A stretch of DNA of 64,000 nt from Dyella_D sp052115385. GTDB taxonomy: Bacteria; Pseudomonadota; Gammaproteobacteria; Xanthomonadales; Rhodanobacteraceae. Under the pieces are notes generated by a model, which made no database searches, was not told the origin of the DNA, and saw only the letters and a program-made list of their open reading frames with translations. The position numbers and the translations under genes were made by a program. Position 1 is the stretch's first letter. Every line of letters starts with the position of its first letter. This document shows, piece by piece, positions 1 through 8,072 of this stretch. The stretch spans positions 310,001 through 374,000 of the forward strand of contig NZ_JBFRGP010000003.1 of the NCBI RefSeq assembly GCF_052115385.1. The letters are read 5' to 3'.

Positions 1-1167
1 GACCGCGTGCCGCTGGATGTGACTCCGCTGTTCGAAACCGTCGACGACCTGGCCAATGCGCCGGAGACACTGCGGGCGCTGTTCGGCGATGCGGTGTATC
101 GAGCCCATCTCGAACAGCGCGGCGGCCGCCAGTGGGTGATGCTGGGCTATTCGGACAGCGGCAAGGACGGTGGCACGCTCGCCTCGCGCTGGGGCCTTCA
201 GCGTGCGCAGGTCGAACTGCTGGAGGTGGCGAATGCGGCCGGCGTGCGGCTGTCGTTCTTCCATGGCCGCGGCGGTTCGGCCAGCCGCGGCGGCGCGCGC
301 ATCGCGCCGGCGCTGATGTCCTCGCCGCGCGGCTCGGTGGCCGGCGTGCTGCGCGTGACCGAGCAGGGCGAGGTGATCCACCGCAAGTACGGCATCCGCG
401 CGCTGGCGCTGCGCAACCTGGAGCAGACCGTGGGCGCGGTGCTGCGCGCCAGCCTGCGGCCGCGCGAGCAGGACGAGCGCGAGACAGCATGGCGCGAACG
501 CATGAGCGAGTTGGCCGCGATCAGCCGCACGAGCTATCGCGCCTTCATCGACCGCGAAGGCTTTATCGAATATTTCCGCAGCGCCACGCCGATCGACGTG
601 ATCGAGCGCATGACGCTGGGCTCGCGCCCTTCGCGTCGCCGCAGCATGCGCGGCGTGCAGGACCTGCGCGCGATCCCCTGGGTGTTCGCGTGGACGCAGT
701 GCCGCTCGATCATCACCGGCTGGTACGGGCTGGGCACCGCGCTGGAACAGGGCGCGGCAGCCTTTGGCGAGGAGGCGCTGGTGGAGATGGCGCGCGACTG
801 GCCGTTCTTCGCGAACATGCTGGACGACGTGGAGATGGTGCTGGCCAAGAGCGACCTGGATATCGCCGAGGCGTTCTCGCGCCTGGCCGGCGACTTGCAC
901 GAGCCGTTCTTTGCGCTGATCCGCGAGGAATTCGAACGCACCACGCGCTGGGTGCTGCGCTTGAAGGGCGCGGAGGATCTGCTGCGCGATGCGCCGAAGC
1001 TGGCGGTATCGATCCGGCTGCGCAATCCCTATATCGATCCGATGAGCCTGCTGCAGGTGGACCTGCTGCGGCGCTGGCGCGCGGGCGGCAGCGAGGACGA
1101 TGCGTTGCTGCGGGCGCTGGTGGCCTGCGTCAACGGGGTGTCACAGGGTTTGCAGAACACGGGTTGA
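1..1167 (+). CDS. ppc: Phosphoenolpyruvate carboxylase, C-terminal part (5' end outside window)
   Basis: Adds bicarbonate to phosphoenolpyruvate to make oxaloacetate, an anaplerotic cytoplasmic step. The reading frame is open from the first base, so the gene starts left of the window; about 388 residues of the usual roughly 900 are present. Visible family signatures are the glycine-rich catalytic segment 'FFHGRGGSASRGG', the segment 'MLGYSDSGKDGG', the late block 'RAIPWVFAWTQ' and the typical terminus 'VNGVSQGLQNTG'. The terminal Asn-Thr-Gly is the conserved PEPC C-terminus, so the end of the protein is intact. No terminator hairpin is evident in the 75 bp before the next gene. Confidence 0.97.
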   Translation, partial: DRVPLDVTPLFETVDDLANAPETLRALFGDAVYRAHLEQRGGRQWVMLGYSDSGKDGGTLASRWGLQRAQVELLEVANAAGVRLSFFHGRGGSASRGGARIAPALMSSPRGSVAGVLRVTEQGEVIHRKYGIRALALRNLEQTVGAVLRASLRPREQDERETAWRERMSELAAISRTSYRAFIDREGFIEYFRSATPIDVIERMTLGSRPSRRRSMRGVQDLRAIPWVFAWTQCRSIITGWYGLGTALEQGAAAFGEEALVEMARDWPFFANMLDDVEMVLAKSDLDIAEAFSRLAGDLHEPFFALIREEFERTTRWVLRLKGAEDLLRDAPKLAVSIRLRNPYIDPMSLLQVDLLRRWRAGGSEDDALLRALVACVNGVSQGLQNTG

Positions 1168-1242
1168 AAGGCCTGCCTGGCGCTTGCGCAGAATCTTTCG
1201 ACCTCGCTAGGCTGGCTGTTTTACCTCGACGGGTTTTTCCTC

Positions 1243-1851
1243 ATGTCCGATTCTCCCCGCCGCCTCGGTCCGTTGCCCTGGCTGATCTTCGGTTCCCGCT
1301 GGCTGCAGCTGCCGCTGTACCTTGGCCTGATCGTGGCGCAATGCGTCTACGTGTTCCTGTTCGCCAAGGAGCTGTGGCACCTGATCCACGAGGCGCCCTC
1401 GCTGGGCGAGCAGGAGATCATGCTGATCGTGCTCGGCCTGATCGACGTGGTGATGATCTCCAACCTGCTGATCATGGTGATCGTCGGCGGCTACGAGACC
1501 TTCGTCTCGCGCCTGCGCCTGGAGCACCATCCGGACCAGCCGGAATGGCTGTCGCATGTGAACGCCTCGGTGCTGAAGGTGAAGCTGGCGATGGCGATCA
1601 TCGGCATCTCCTCGATCCATCTGCTGAAGACGTTTATCGCGGCCGGTTCGCTGACCGGGCTGCCGTTCTGTTCGGCCGAGGTGCTGGCGAGCATCGCCGA
1701 GAACGGGCCCGGCGTGGGGCTGAAGTGCGCCACCTTCACGCCGGTCGGCGTGATGTGGCAGACCATCATCCACCTGGTGTTTATCGTGTCGGCGATCGGT
1801 ATCGCCTACACCGACCGGTTGATGCAGAGCGCGAAGCGCAACGAGCACTGA
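1243..1851 (+). CDS. UPF0114 (YqhA-type) membrane protein
   Basis: Inner-membrane protein of 202 residues in the uncharacterised UPF0114/TIGR00645 family; no biochemical role is established. Four hydrophobic segments are visible (about residues 16-40, 65-90, 118-135 and 165-190). The hallmark run 'LGLIDVVMISNLLIMVIVGG' is followed by 'YETFVSRL'. It is longer than the short E. coli relative because of an extra loop around residues 135-160 that carries two cysteines. The ATG at 1243 is the only sensible start. It converges on uup, with a REP-like palindrome in the 72-bp gap between them. Confidence 0.85.
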   Translation: MSDSPRRLGPLPWLIFGSRWLQLPLYLGLIVAQCVYVFLFAKELWHLIHEAPSLGEQEIMLIVLGLIDVVMISNLLIMVIVGGYETFVSRLRLEHHPDQPEWLSHVNASVLKVKLAMAIIGISSIHLLKTFIAAGSLTGLPFCSAEVLASIAENGPGVGLKCATFTPVGVMWQTIIHLVFIVSAIGIAYTDRLMQSAKRNEH

Positions 1852-1874
1852 GCAGCGCCCGGCGCAATCCGGCG

Positions 1875-1912
1875 CAGGTTGGGGTTCGCCTGTCGGCTCA
1901 CCCCAACCTACG
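1875..1912. repeat. REP-like palindrome, copy 1
   Basis: A near-perfect inverted repeat: arms 'AGGTTGGGGT' and 'ACCCCAACCT' flank a 14-nt GC-rich centre. The same palindrome occurs twice more at 10370-10462, so it is an interspersed repeat and not a one-off terminator. It lies between two convergent genes, where a hairpin could stop or protect transcripts from both sides. Confidence 0.7.
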
Positions 1913-1923
1913 CCGGCGTTGGT

Positions 1924-3786
1924 TTAGCCTTCCAGCTCCGTCCAGCGTGCGTACGCCACTTCCAGCTCCGCCTGCACCTTCGCCAGTGCATCGTTATGGC
2001 GCTGGATCGCCGCGCTGTCCTGCTGATAGAACGCGGGGTCGTTCATCGTCGCGGAACGCGCGGCGACCTCGGTCTCCAGTTGTTCGATCCGCAGCGGCAA
2101 CTGCTCCAGCTCGCGCTGTTCCTTGTAGCTGAGCTTGCGCTTGGGCTTCTCCGGCTCCGCTACGCGCGGCGCCTCGGCCGGCTTCACCGGCACCGCTTCC
2201 ACCGCCCGCGACAGCGGCCGCTGGCGCAGCCAGTCGCTGTAACCGCCGACGTAGTCGCCGACCCGGCCCTCGCCCTCCAGCACCAGGGTGCTGCTGACCA
2301 CGTTGTCGAGGAATTCGCGGTCGTGCGAGACCAGCAGCAGGGTGCCCTGGTATTCGGTCAGCAGTTCTTCCAGCAGCTCCAGCGTTTCCACGTCCAGGTC
2401 GTTGGTCGGTTCGTCCATCACCAGCAGGTTGGACGGCTGGGCGAACAGCTTGGCCAGCAGCAGGCGGTTGCGTTCGCCGCCGGAAAGGCGGGTGATCGGC
2501 GCGCGGGCGCGCTCCGGCGAGAACAGGAAGTCCTGCAGGTAGCCGATGATGTGCTTGCGCTGGCCGTTGAGCTCGATGTACTCGCGGCCGCCGGCGACGT
2601 TGTCCAGCGCGTTGAGGGTGTTGTCGAGCTGGCTGCGGTGCTGGTCGAAGTAGGCGATCTGCAGGCCGGTGCCGAGCGTCACCTCGCCGCGCTGCGGCTG
2701 CAGTTCGCCGAGCAGGATCTTCAGCAGGGTGCTCTTGCCGGCGCCGTTCGGGCCGACGATGCCGACGCGGTCGCCGCGCATGATCACGGTGTCGAGATCG
2801 CCGATCAGCACGCGCCCGCCGTAGGCCTGGTGCACGTGGCGCGTCTCGATCACCTTCTTGCCCGAGGCCTGCGCATTGGCCAGGGTGATCCTGGCGGTGC
2901 CGCCGAGCTCGCGCCGCTCGGCGCGCTCGTTGCGCAGCGCCTTCAGCGCGCGCACGCGGCCTTCGTTGCGGGTGCGGCGCGCCTTGATGCCCTGGCGGAT
3001 CCACACTTCTTCCTGCGCCAGCTTCTTGTCGAACAGCGCATTGGCCTGCGCCTCGGCGTGCAGGCGTTCCTCGCGGCGGCGCAGGTAGTTGTCGTAGTCG
3101 CCGGGCCAGCTGGTGAGCTGGCCGCGGTCGATTTCCACGATGCGCGTGGCCAGCGAGCGCAGGAAGGAGCGGTCATGGGTGATGAAGACCAGGCTGCCGG
3201 CGAAGGACTTGAAGAAGCCTTCCAGCCAGCCGATGGCCTCGATATCCAGATGGTTGGTCGGCTCGTCCAGCAGCAGCACGTCCGGCTTGCGCACCAGCGC
3301 CTGCGCCAGCAGCACGCGGCGCTTCATGCCGCCGGACAGCGCGGCGAAGTCGGTATCGGCGGGCAGGTCCAGGCGCACCAGCACTTCGTTGACGCGGCGG
3401 TCGAGATCCCAGCCGTGGCGCGCCTCGATCTGCGACTGCACCTCGCCCAGCGCGTCGAAGTCGTGCTCGGCCAGCAGATGGTGGTAGCGCGCCAGCAAGG
3501 CGCCCAGGTCGCCCAGGCCCGCCGCGACCACGTCGAACACGCTGCCGGCGGTGTCCTGCGGCACCTCCTGCGCCATGCGCGCGACGACCGTGCCGGTCTG
3601 CACGCGCAGCTCGCCGTCGTCGGGTTTCAGTTCGCCGGCAATCAGCTTGAGCAGGGTGGATTTGCCTTCGCCGTTGCGACCGACGATGCACACGCGCTCG
3701 TTCGCCTCGATCGACAGATCGACGTGTTCGAGCAGGAGGGGGCCGCCGATACTGAAGTCGACGCGCTGGAGTTGGATCAGGGACAT
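1924..3786 (-). CDS. uup: ABC-F family ATPase Uup
   Basis: Cytoplasmic ABC-F protein of 620 residues with two ATP-binding cassettes and no membrane segments; ABC-F proteins act on ribosomes, and Uup has been linked to ribosome function and to suppression of transposon precise excision. Seen: Walker A 'GRNGEGKST' near residue 36 and 'GPNGAGKST' in the second half, signatures 'LSGGMKRR' and 'LSGGERNR', Walker B 'LLLDEPTNHLD' and 'LVMDEPTNDLD'. A charged coiled-coil tail (about the last 75 residues, starting 'KRKLSYKEQREL') marks Uup rather than EttA. Start placed at 'MSLIQLQRVDF'; the upstream in-frame extension is not conserved-looking. Lies directly downstream of the metK terminator. Confidence 0.92.
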   Translation of the reverse strand: MSLIQLQRVDFSIGGPLLLEHVDLSIEANERVCIVGRNGEGKSTLLKLIAGELKPDDGELRVQTGTVVARMAQEVPQDTAGSVFDVVAAGLGDLGALLARYHHLLAEHDFDALGEVQSQIEARHGWDLDRRVNEVLVRLDLPADTDFAALSGGMKRRVLLAQALVRKPDVLLLDEPTNHLDIEAIGWLEGFFKSFAGSLVFITHDRSFLRSLATRIVEIDRGQLTSWPGDYDNYLRRREERLHAEAQANALFDKKLAQEEVWIRQGIKARRTRNEGRVRALKALRNERAERRELGGTARITLANAQASGKKVIETRHVHQAYGGRVLIGDLDTVIMRGDRVGIVGPNGAGKSTLLKILLGELQPQRGEVTLGTGLQIAYFDQHRSQLDNTLNALDNVAGGREYIELNGQRKHIIGYLQDFLFSPERARAPITRLSGGERNRLLLAKLFAQPSNLLVMDEPTNDLDVETLELLEELLTEYQGTLLLVSHDREFLDNVVSSTLVLEGEGRVGDYVGGYSDWLRQRPLSRAVEAVPVKPAEAPRVAEPEKPKRKLSYKEQRELEQLPLRIEQLETEVAARSATMNDPAFYQQDSAAIQRHNDALAKVQAELEVAYARWTELEG

Positions 3787-3835
3787 CCGCCCATTGTAGC
3801 CGCTGCACGGGTGCGCCTGGCATGGCCCCCAACGA

Positions 3836-3861
3836 AAACGGGCCGCTTGCGCGGCCCGTTT
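3836..3861 (-). terminator. Intrinsic terminator of metK
   Basis: An 11-bp perfect stem (3836-3846 with 3851-3861) and a 4-nt loop, followed on the minus strand by a T-rich stretch. It begins 24 bases after the metK stop codon, in the gap before uup. Confidence 0.88.
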
Positions 3862-3885
3862 CCTCAAGCGAATACGATGCTTCGC

Positions 3886-5085
3886 TTACTTCAGCTTGGC
3901 GTCCACGCGCAGCGCCTCGGCCTTGTCCGTCTTCTCCCAGGAGAAAGCGGTGTAGGTCTTGCCGTCCGGGCCCTTCACTTCGTACGGCGAGCGGCCGAAG
4001 TGACCGTAGCTCGCGGTCTGCTGGTACATCGGATGGATCAGGTCCAGCATCTTGATGATGCCGTACGGGCGCAGGTCGAAATGCTTGCGGATCAGCTTCT
4101 CGATCTTGTCGTCCGAGATCTTGCCGGTGCCGAAGGTGGTCACCGAGATCGAGGTCGGCTCGGCCACGCCGATGGCGTACGAGACCTGCACTTCGCAGCG
4201 GTCGGCGATGCCGGCGGCCACGATGTTCTTGGCCACGTAGCGCGCCGCGTAGGCGGCCGAACGGTCGACCTTGGACGGATCCTTGCCCGAGAACGCGCCG
4301 CCGCCGTGGCGGGCCCAGCCGCCGTAGGTGTCGACGATGATCTTGCGGCCGGTCAGGCCGCAGTCGCCCACCGGGCCGCCGATCACGAACTTGCCGGTCG
4401 GGTTGATGTGGAACTTGGTGCCCTTGTGCAGCAGCTTGGCCGGCAGCACGGGCTTGAGGATGTGCTCGCGCACGGCCTCGATCAGGTCCTTCTGCTTGAC
4501 GTCCGGATCGTGCTGGGTCGACAGCACCACGGCGTCGATGGCAGTCGCCACGCCGTCTTCGTAGCGCAGGGTGACCTGGCTCTTGGCGTCCGGGCGCAGC
4601 CACGGCAGCGGGGAGTTCTTCTTCTTGCGGACCTTGGCCTGCTGCTCGACCAGGCGGTGCGAGTAGTAGATCGCCGCCGGCATGTAGTCCTTGGTCTCAT
4701 TGGTGGCGTAGCCGAACATCAGGCCCTGGTCGCCCGCGCCCTGTTCTTCCGGCTTCTTGCGGTCCACGCCCTGGTTGATGTCGGGGGACTGCTTGCCGAT
4801 CAGGTTCAGCACGCCGCAGGTCTCGCCGTCGAAGCCGACGTCGGAGGAGTTGTAGCCGATGTCCACGATCACCTTGCGGGTGAGCGCTTCGAGGTCGATC
4901 CAGGCGCTGGTGGTGACCTCGCCGGCCACGATGGCCACGCCGGTCTTCACCAGGGTCTCGCAGGCCACGCGTGCACGCGGATCCTGCGCCAGGATCGCGT
5001 CGAGGACGGCGTCGGAGATCTGGTCGGCGACCTTGTCCGGATGGCCTTCGGAAACCGATTCGGAGGTGAAGAGGAAGTTGCTCAT
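3886..5085 (-). CDS. metK: S-adenosylmethionine synthetase
   Basis: Makes S-adenosylmethionine from methionine and ATP in the cytoplasm; the main cellular methyl donor. 399 residues, full family length (E. coli 384). Seen: the N-terminal 'FTSESVSEGHPDKVADQISD' (methionine/ATP-binding His and Asp), the central 'GAGDQGLMFGYA', the P-loop-like 'GGGAFSGKDPSKVDRSAAY', and the C-terminal 'HFGR' block. Monocistronic by layout: its own promoter upstream (5135-5163) and a strong terminator downstream. Good Shine-Dalgarno (AAGGAAGG) ahead of the ATG. In some proteobacteria metK neighbours ahcY; here it does not. Confidence 0.98.
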   Translation of the reverse strand: MSNFLFTSESVSEGHPDKVADQISDAVLDAILAQDPRARVACETLVKTGVAIVAGEVTTSAWIDLEALTRKVIVDIGYNSSDVGFDGETCGVLNLIGKQSPDINQGVDRKKPEEQGAGDQGLMFGYATNETKDYMPAAIYYSHRLVEQQAKVRKKKNSPLPWLRPDAKSQVTLRYEDGVATAIDAVVLSTQHDPDVKQKDLIEAVREHILKPVLPAKLLHKGTKFHINPTGKFVIGGPVGDCGLTGRKIIVDTYGGWARHGGGAFSGKDPSKVDRSAAYAARYVAKNIVAAGIADRCEVQVSYAIGVAEPTSISVTTFGTGKISDDKIEKLIRKHFDLRPYGIIKMLDLIHPMYQQTASYGHFGRSPYEVKGPDGKTYTAFSWEKTDKAEALRVDAKLK

Positions 5086-5134
5086 CGCGGGTTATATCCT
5101 TCCTTACGGATGAAGAGATGAAAGAGGGTGCGGC

Positions 5135-5163
5135 ATGATACATGCCAGTCCCCGGTTTTGCAG
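5135..5163 (-). promoter_or_regulatory. Probable metK promoter with overlapping palindrome
   Basis: On the minus strand: -35 CTGCAA (5158-5163), 17-bp spacer, -10 TATCAT (5135-5140), about 50 bp before the ATG. The -10 sits in the middle of a 6-3-6 palindrome (GGCATG-N3-CATGCC, 5132-5146) that could be an operator. It does not match the MetJ or MetR consensus. Confidence 0.5.
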
Positions 5164-5388
5164 CTACAGCATGGCGCCGGCAGGTGACGATTTCATGCCG
5201 ATTCAGCCGTTTGGACGGCCAGGAGGCCGCGTGCCGCAGGCTGCCGGAGGCCCGTCGGGAGGCCGCGCAAGCCCCGCAGGATAGCTCAGAGCCGTCCCAT
5301 TCATTGCTGCGATGCGGGCAGGCGGCGGGCGATTTCCGGGCCGGATCCGCTACATTCGGGCGGATCGGCATGACTCACCGAGGCGACC
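5164..5388. other. Non-coding gap upstream of metK and the SGNH hydrolase gene
   Basis: With the metK leader this makes about 300 bp between two divergent genes. It is GC-rich. No convincing ORF, tRNA or known riboswitch consensus was found (the SAH and SAM-II patterns were looked for by eye). The promoter of the 5389 gene should lie here but was not identified. Confidence 0.5.
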
Positions 5389-6117
5389 ATGACCCCGAAC
5401 CGCGCCACCCCTCCCTCCCGCTGGCTGCTGGCCCTGGCCTGGCTGCTGTTCGCCGCCGGCACCGCCCAGGCGGCGATTCCCTCCGGGCCAGCTCAGTGGC
5501 TGCCGGCGATGGAGGACTTCGCCCGGCAGGACCAGGCCCAGCCCCCGCCGCAGCATGCCGTGCTGTTCATCGGCAGCTCCTCGATCAACTACTGGCATTC
5601 GCTGGCCGAGGACTTCCCCGGCGTGCCGGTGATCAACCGCGGTTTCGGCGGTTCGGCGATCGCCGACAGCACCTATTACGCCGACCGCATCGTCACGCCG
5701 TACCACCCGCGCCTGATCGTGATGTACGCCGGCGACAACGACGTCAGCGAAGGGCATTCCGCGCAGCAGGTGGCGGACGATTTCAAGGCCTTCGTGGCGC
5801 GCGTGCGCAAGGACTTGCCGGCGGTGCCGGTGGTGTACATCTCGATCAAGCCCAGCGTGGCGCGCTGGTCGCTGTGGCCGGCGATGCGCGAGGCGAACGG
5901 GCTGATCCGCGACTGGGCGGCGACGCAGCGCACGGTGCGCTTCGTGGATATCGCCCCGGCGATGCTGGATGCGCAGGGCAAGCCGCGCGCCGAGCTGTTC
6001 CGCGACGACGGGCTGCATATGAAGCCGGCCGGCTATGCGCTGTGGATCCAAGTGCTGCGCCCGGTGCTGGCGGCGTACGGTTTTGCGGTGAAGCAGCCGG
6101 CCGCCGCGACGCCCTGA
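5389..6117 (+). CDS. SGNH/GDSL-family hydrolase, exported
   Basis: Predicted periplasmic or secreted esterase/lipase-like hydrolase of 242 residues; the substrate is unknown. An N-terminal signal peptide (about residues 1-29, ending 'GTAQAA') precedes the SGNH blocks: block I 'VLFIGSSSINYW' with the nucleophilic Ser, block II 'NRGFGGS' (Gly), block III 'YAGDND' (Asn), and block V 'DGLHM' with the Asp-x-x-His pair. All four catalytic positions are present, so it should be active. It ends 4 bp before the convergent methyltransferase gene. Relatives include carbohydrate esterases and lysophospholipase-like enzymes; the choice among them is not possible from sequence reading alone. Confidence 0.85.
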   Translation: MTPNRATPPSRWLLALAWLLFAAGTAQAAIPSGPAQWLPAMEDFARQDQAQPPPQHAVLFIGSSSINYWHSLAEDFPGVPVINRGFGGSAIADSTYYADRIVTPYHPRLIVMYAGDNDVSEGHSAQQVADDFKAFVARVRKDLPAVPVVYISIKPSVARWSLWPAMREANGLIRDWAATQRTVRFVDIAPAMLDAQGKPRAELFRDDGLHMKPAGYALWIQVLRPVLAAYGFAVKQPAAATP

Positions 6118-6121
6118 GCGT

Positions 6122-6952
6122 TCAGTACACGCTGGCCCGCGCCTGCACGAAGCCGAAGAAGAACACCGCGTTCGGGTCGTTGCGCACCGCCTGCAGTTCG
6201 CGGCGCATGCCGGCGACGGTGGCCGCGTCGACCTTGCCGCCGGCCAGCAGCGGCTCGGCGGCCGACAGCAGCAGTTCTTCCCAGAACTCGATCATGTGCT
6301 TGCGCCGGCCGGGCTGGCGATTGTCGAGGTGGATGGTTTTCACCTCGGTATGCACGTCGTGGTAGCCGCCGGCCTGCAGCAGGTTGCCGAGCTTGGCGCC
6401 GATGAAGGGGTCGCCGCCGGAGTCGTACTGGTGGTCGTTGAAGGCCATCCAGTAGCGCAGCAGGTGCGGCGAATACGGATCGAGGAAGAACGATGAATTC
6501 AGCACCTCGGTGACGTAGATCGTCGCGCCGGGGCTGAGCACGCGGCGCACTTCGCTCAGTACGCGCGCCGGGCTGGGCATGTGTTCCAGCACCCAGCACA
6601 GGTAGGCGGCGTCGAAGCTGCGTTCGCCGAAGGGAAGGTCGGTGGCGTCGGCTTGTTTCAGCGTATAGCGCGCTTCGCACCAGGCAGTGGCGCCCAGGTT
6701 GTGTTCGGCGGCAGCCAGTTGCGCGGGGGAGCGGTCGACGCCGGTCACGTGCAGCTGTGGGAAGCGGCGCAGCAGGATCTCGGTCTGCGCGCCGACGCCG
6801 CAGCCGACTTCCAGCAGGCGGGTGGCGTCGCTGTAGTCCACGTGGCTGAACAGGCTGGTCTCGAACATGCGCGCCTGGCGCACCAGGCGGGACTGTTCCT
6901 CGGCGGAGAAACCATGGATGTAGGGGAAATCGCCGGTGGGATCGGTGGCCAT
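6122..6952 (-). CDS. SAM-dependent class I methyltransferase, substrate unknown
   Basis: Cytoplasmic methyltransferase of 276 residues. SAM-binding motif I 'LLEVGCGVGAQTE' lies at about residue 46, the acidic ribose-binding position follows in 'VTGVDRS', and the post-motif block 'YLCWVLEHMPSPARVL' is typical of the small-molecule (UbiE/Methyltransf_11-like) type. The C-terminal 110 residues are less conserved and probably define the substrate. The gene is 101 bp downstream of dusB on the same strand, so it may be co-transcribed, but nothing in the sequence links it to tRNA. No closer name is justified. Confidence 0.8.
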   Translation of the reverse strand: MATDPTGDFPYIHGFSAEEQSRLVRQARMFETSLFSHVDYSDATRLLEVGCGVGAQTEILLRRFPQLHVTGVDRSPAQLAAAEHNLGATAWCEARYTLKQADATDLPFGERSFDAAYLCWVLEHMPSPARVLSEVRRVLSPGATIYVTEVLNSSFFLDPYSPHLLRYWMAFNDHQYDSGGDPFIGAKLGNLLQAGGYHDVHTEVKTIHLDNRQPGRRKHMIEFWEELLLSAAEPLLAGGKVDAATVAGMRRELQAVRNDPNAVFFFGFVQARASVY

Positions 6953-7053
6953 GCAAGGCCTGCGCGTCGGGGCGGGAAGCAGAGCTTAGGCTTCGCGTGT
7001 GACGCTCTCAATCGGCCGTCGGCCAGATGGGAAACGATGCCGGCGTGGTGGCG

Positions 7054-8040
7054 TCAGGCCGCCAGTTCCAGCCCGCTTTCCAGCGCCTGGAAATATTCGC
7101 GGGTCAGTCGCAGCTGGTCCTGCGCGCTCTCGGCGCGGTTGACCACGTTGCGGAAGGCAGCGTTCTCCGGGCGGTCCTTGGCGTACCAGCCCAGGTGTTT
7201 GCGGGCGATGCGCACGCCGGCTTGTTCGCCGTAGAACGCGTACAGGTGTTCCAGGTGGGCGAGCAGGATGGCGGCGACTTCGGCCGGACCCGGCTCGGGC
7301 AGGCGCTCGCCAGTGGCGAGGTAGTGCGCGATCTCGCGGAAGATCCACGGCCGGCCCTGCGCGCCGCGGCCGACCATCACCGCGTCGGCGCCGGTGACGT
7401 CGAACACATGTTTCGCCTGCTCGGGCGTGGTCACGTCGCCGTTGGCGAACACCGGGATGCGCACGGCAGCCTTCACCGCGGCGATGGTGTCGTACTCCGC
7501 TACGCCTTCGTACTTGTCGGCGCGGGTGCGGCCATGCACCGCGAGCGCGGCGATGCCGGCGTCCTCGGCGATGCGTGCGATGTTCAGCGCGTTCTTGTTC
7601 TGGCGGTCCCAGCCGGTGCGGATCTTCAAGGTCACCGGGATGTCCACCGCATCGACCACCGCCTTGACGATGCGCGCCACCAGCGGCTCGTCCTGCAGCA
7701 GGGCGGAGCCGGACCACACGTTGCACACCTTCTTGGCCGGGCAACCCATGTTGATGTCGACGATCTGCGCGCCATGCCCGGCGTTGTAGCGCGCCGCCTC
7801 GGCCAGCATGGCGGGGTCGTAGCCGGCGATCTGCACGCTGACTGGTTCCGGTTCGCCGGCGTGATCCATGCGATGCAGCGACTTGCGCGTCTGCCACAGG
7901 CGCGGGTCGGCGATGGTCATCTCGGACACGGCCAAGCCCGCGCCCAGCCGTTTGCACAGCAGGCGGAAGGGCTTGTCGGTGACCCCCGCCATGGGCGCGA
8001 GCACCACGGGCGGGTCGATGCGGTAGGGGCCGATCTGCAT
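7054..8040 (-). CDS. dusB: tRNA-dihydrouridine synthase B
   Basis: FMN enzyme that reduces a specific uridine in the tRNA D-loop to dihydrouridine using NADPH. 328 residues, full length. Seen: N-terminal 'VVLAPMAGVTDKPFR' (FMN binding), 'INMGCPAKKV' with the catalytic Cys, 'LKIRTGWD', 'VHGRTR' and 'VFANGDVTTPEQA', as in the DusB/NifR3 group; the short 'CNVWSGSALL' segment also fits DusB. In enterobacteria dusB is followed by fis in one operon; here no fis-like gene follows, and the next gene on the strand is a methyltransferase. Confidence 0.93.
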   Translation of the reverse strand: MQIGPYRIDPPVVLAPMAGVTDKPFRLLCKRLGAGLAVSEMTIADPRLWQTRKSLHRMDHAGEPEPVSVQIAGYDPAMLAEAARYNAGHGAQIVDINMGCPAKKVCNVWSGSALLQDEPLVARIVKAVVDAVDIPVTLKIRTGWDRQNKNALNIARIAEDAGIAALAVHGRTRADKYEGVAEYDTIAAVKAAVRIPVFANGDVTTPEQAKHVFDVTGADAVMVGRGAQGRPWIFREIAHYLATGERLPEPGPAEVAAILLAHLEHLYAFYGEQAGVRIARKHLGWYAKDRPENAAFRNVVNRAESAQDQLRLTREYFQALESGLELAA

Positions 8041-8072
8041 CCGGCTATTTTAGCCGGGAGCGGCCCCCGCGG

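Noticed and set aside
1879..5121. A 1080-codon open frame on the plus strand across uup and metK
   Set aside because: It is antisense to two well-recognised genes and has the Ala/Leu/Gln/His/Val-rich composition produced by reading high-GC coding DNA on the opposite strand.
5086..5388. Possible SAM or SAH riboswitch upstream of metK
   Set aside because: No match by eye to the SAH or SAM-II core patterns, and the likely promoter leaves a leader of only about 45 nt.
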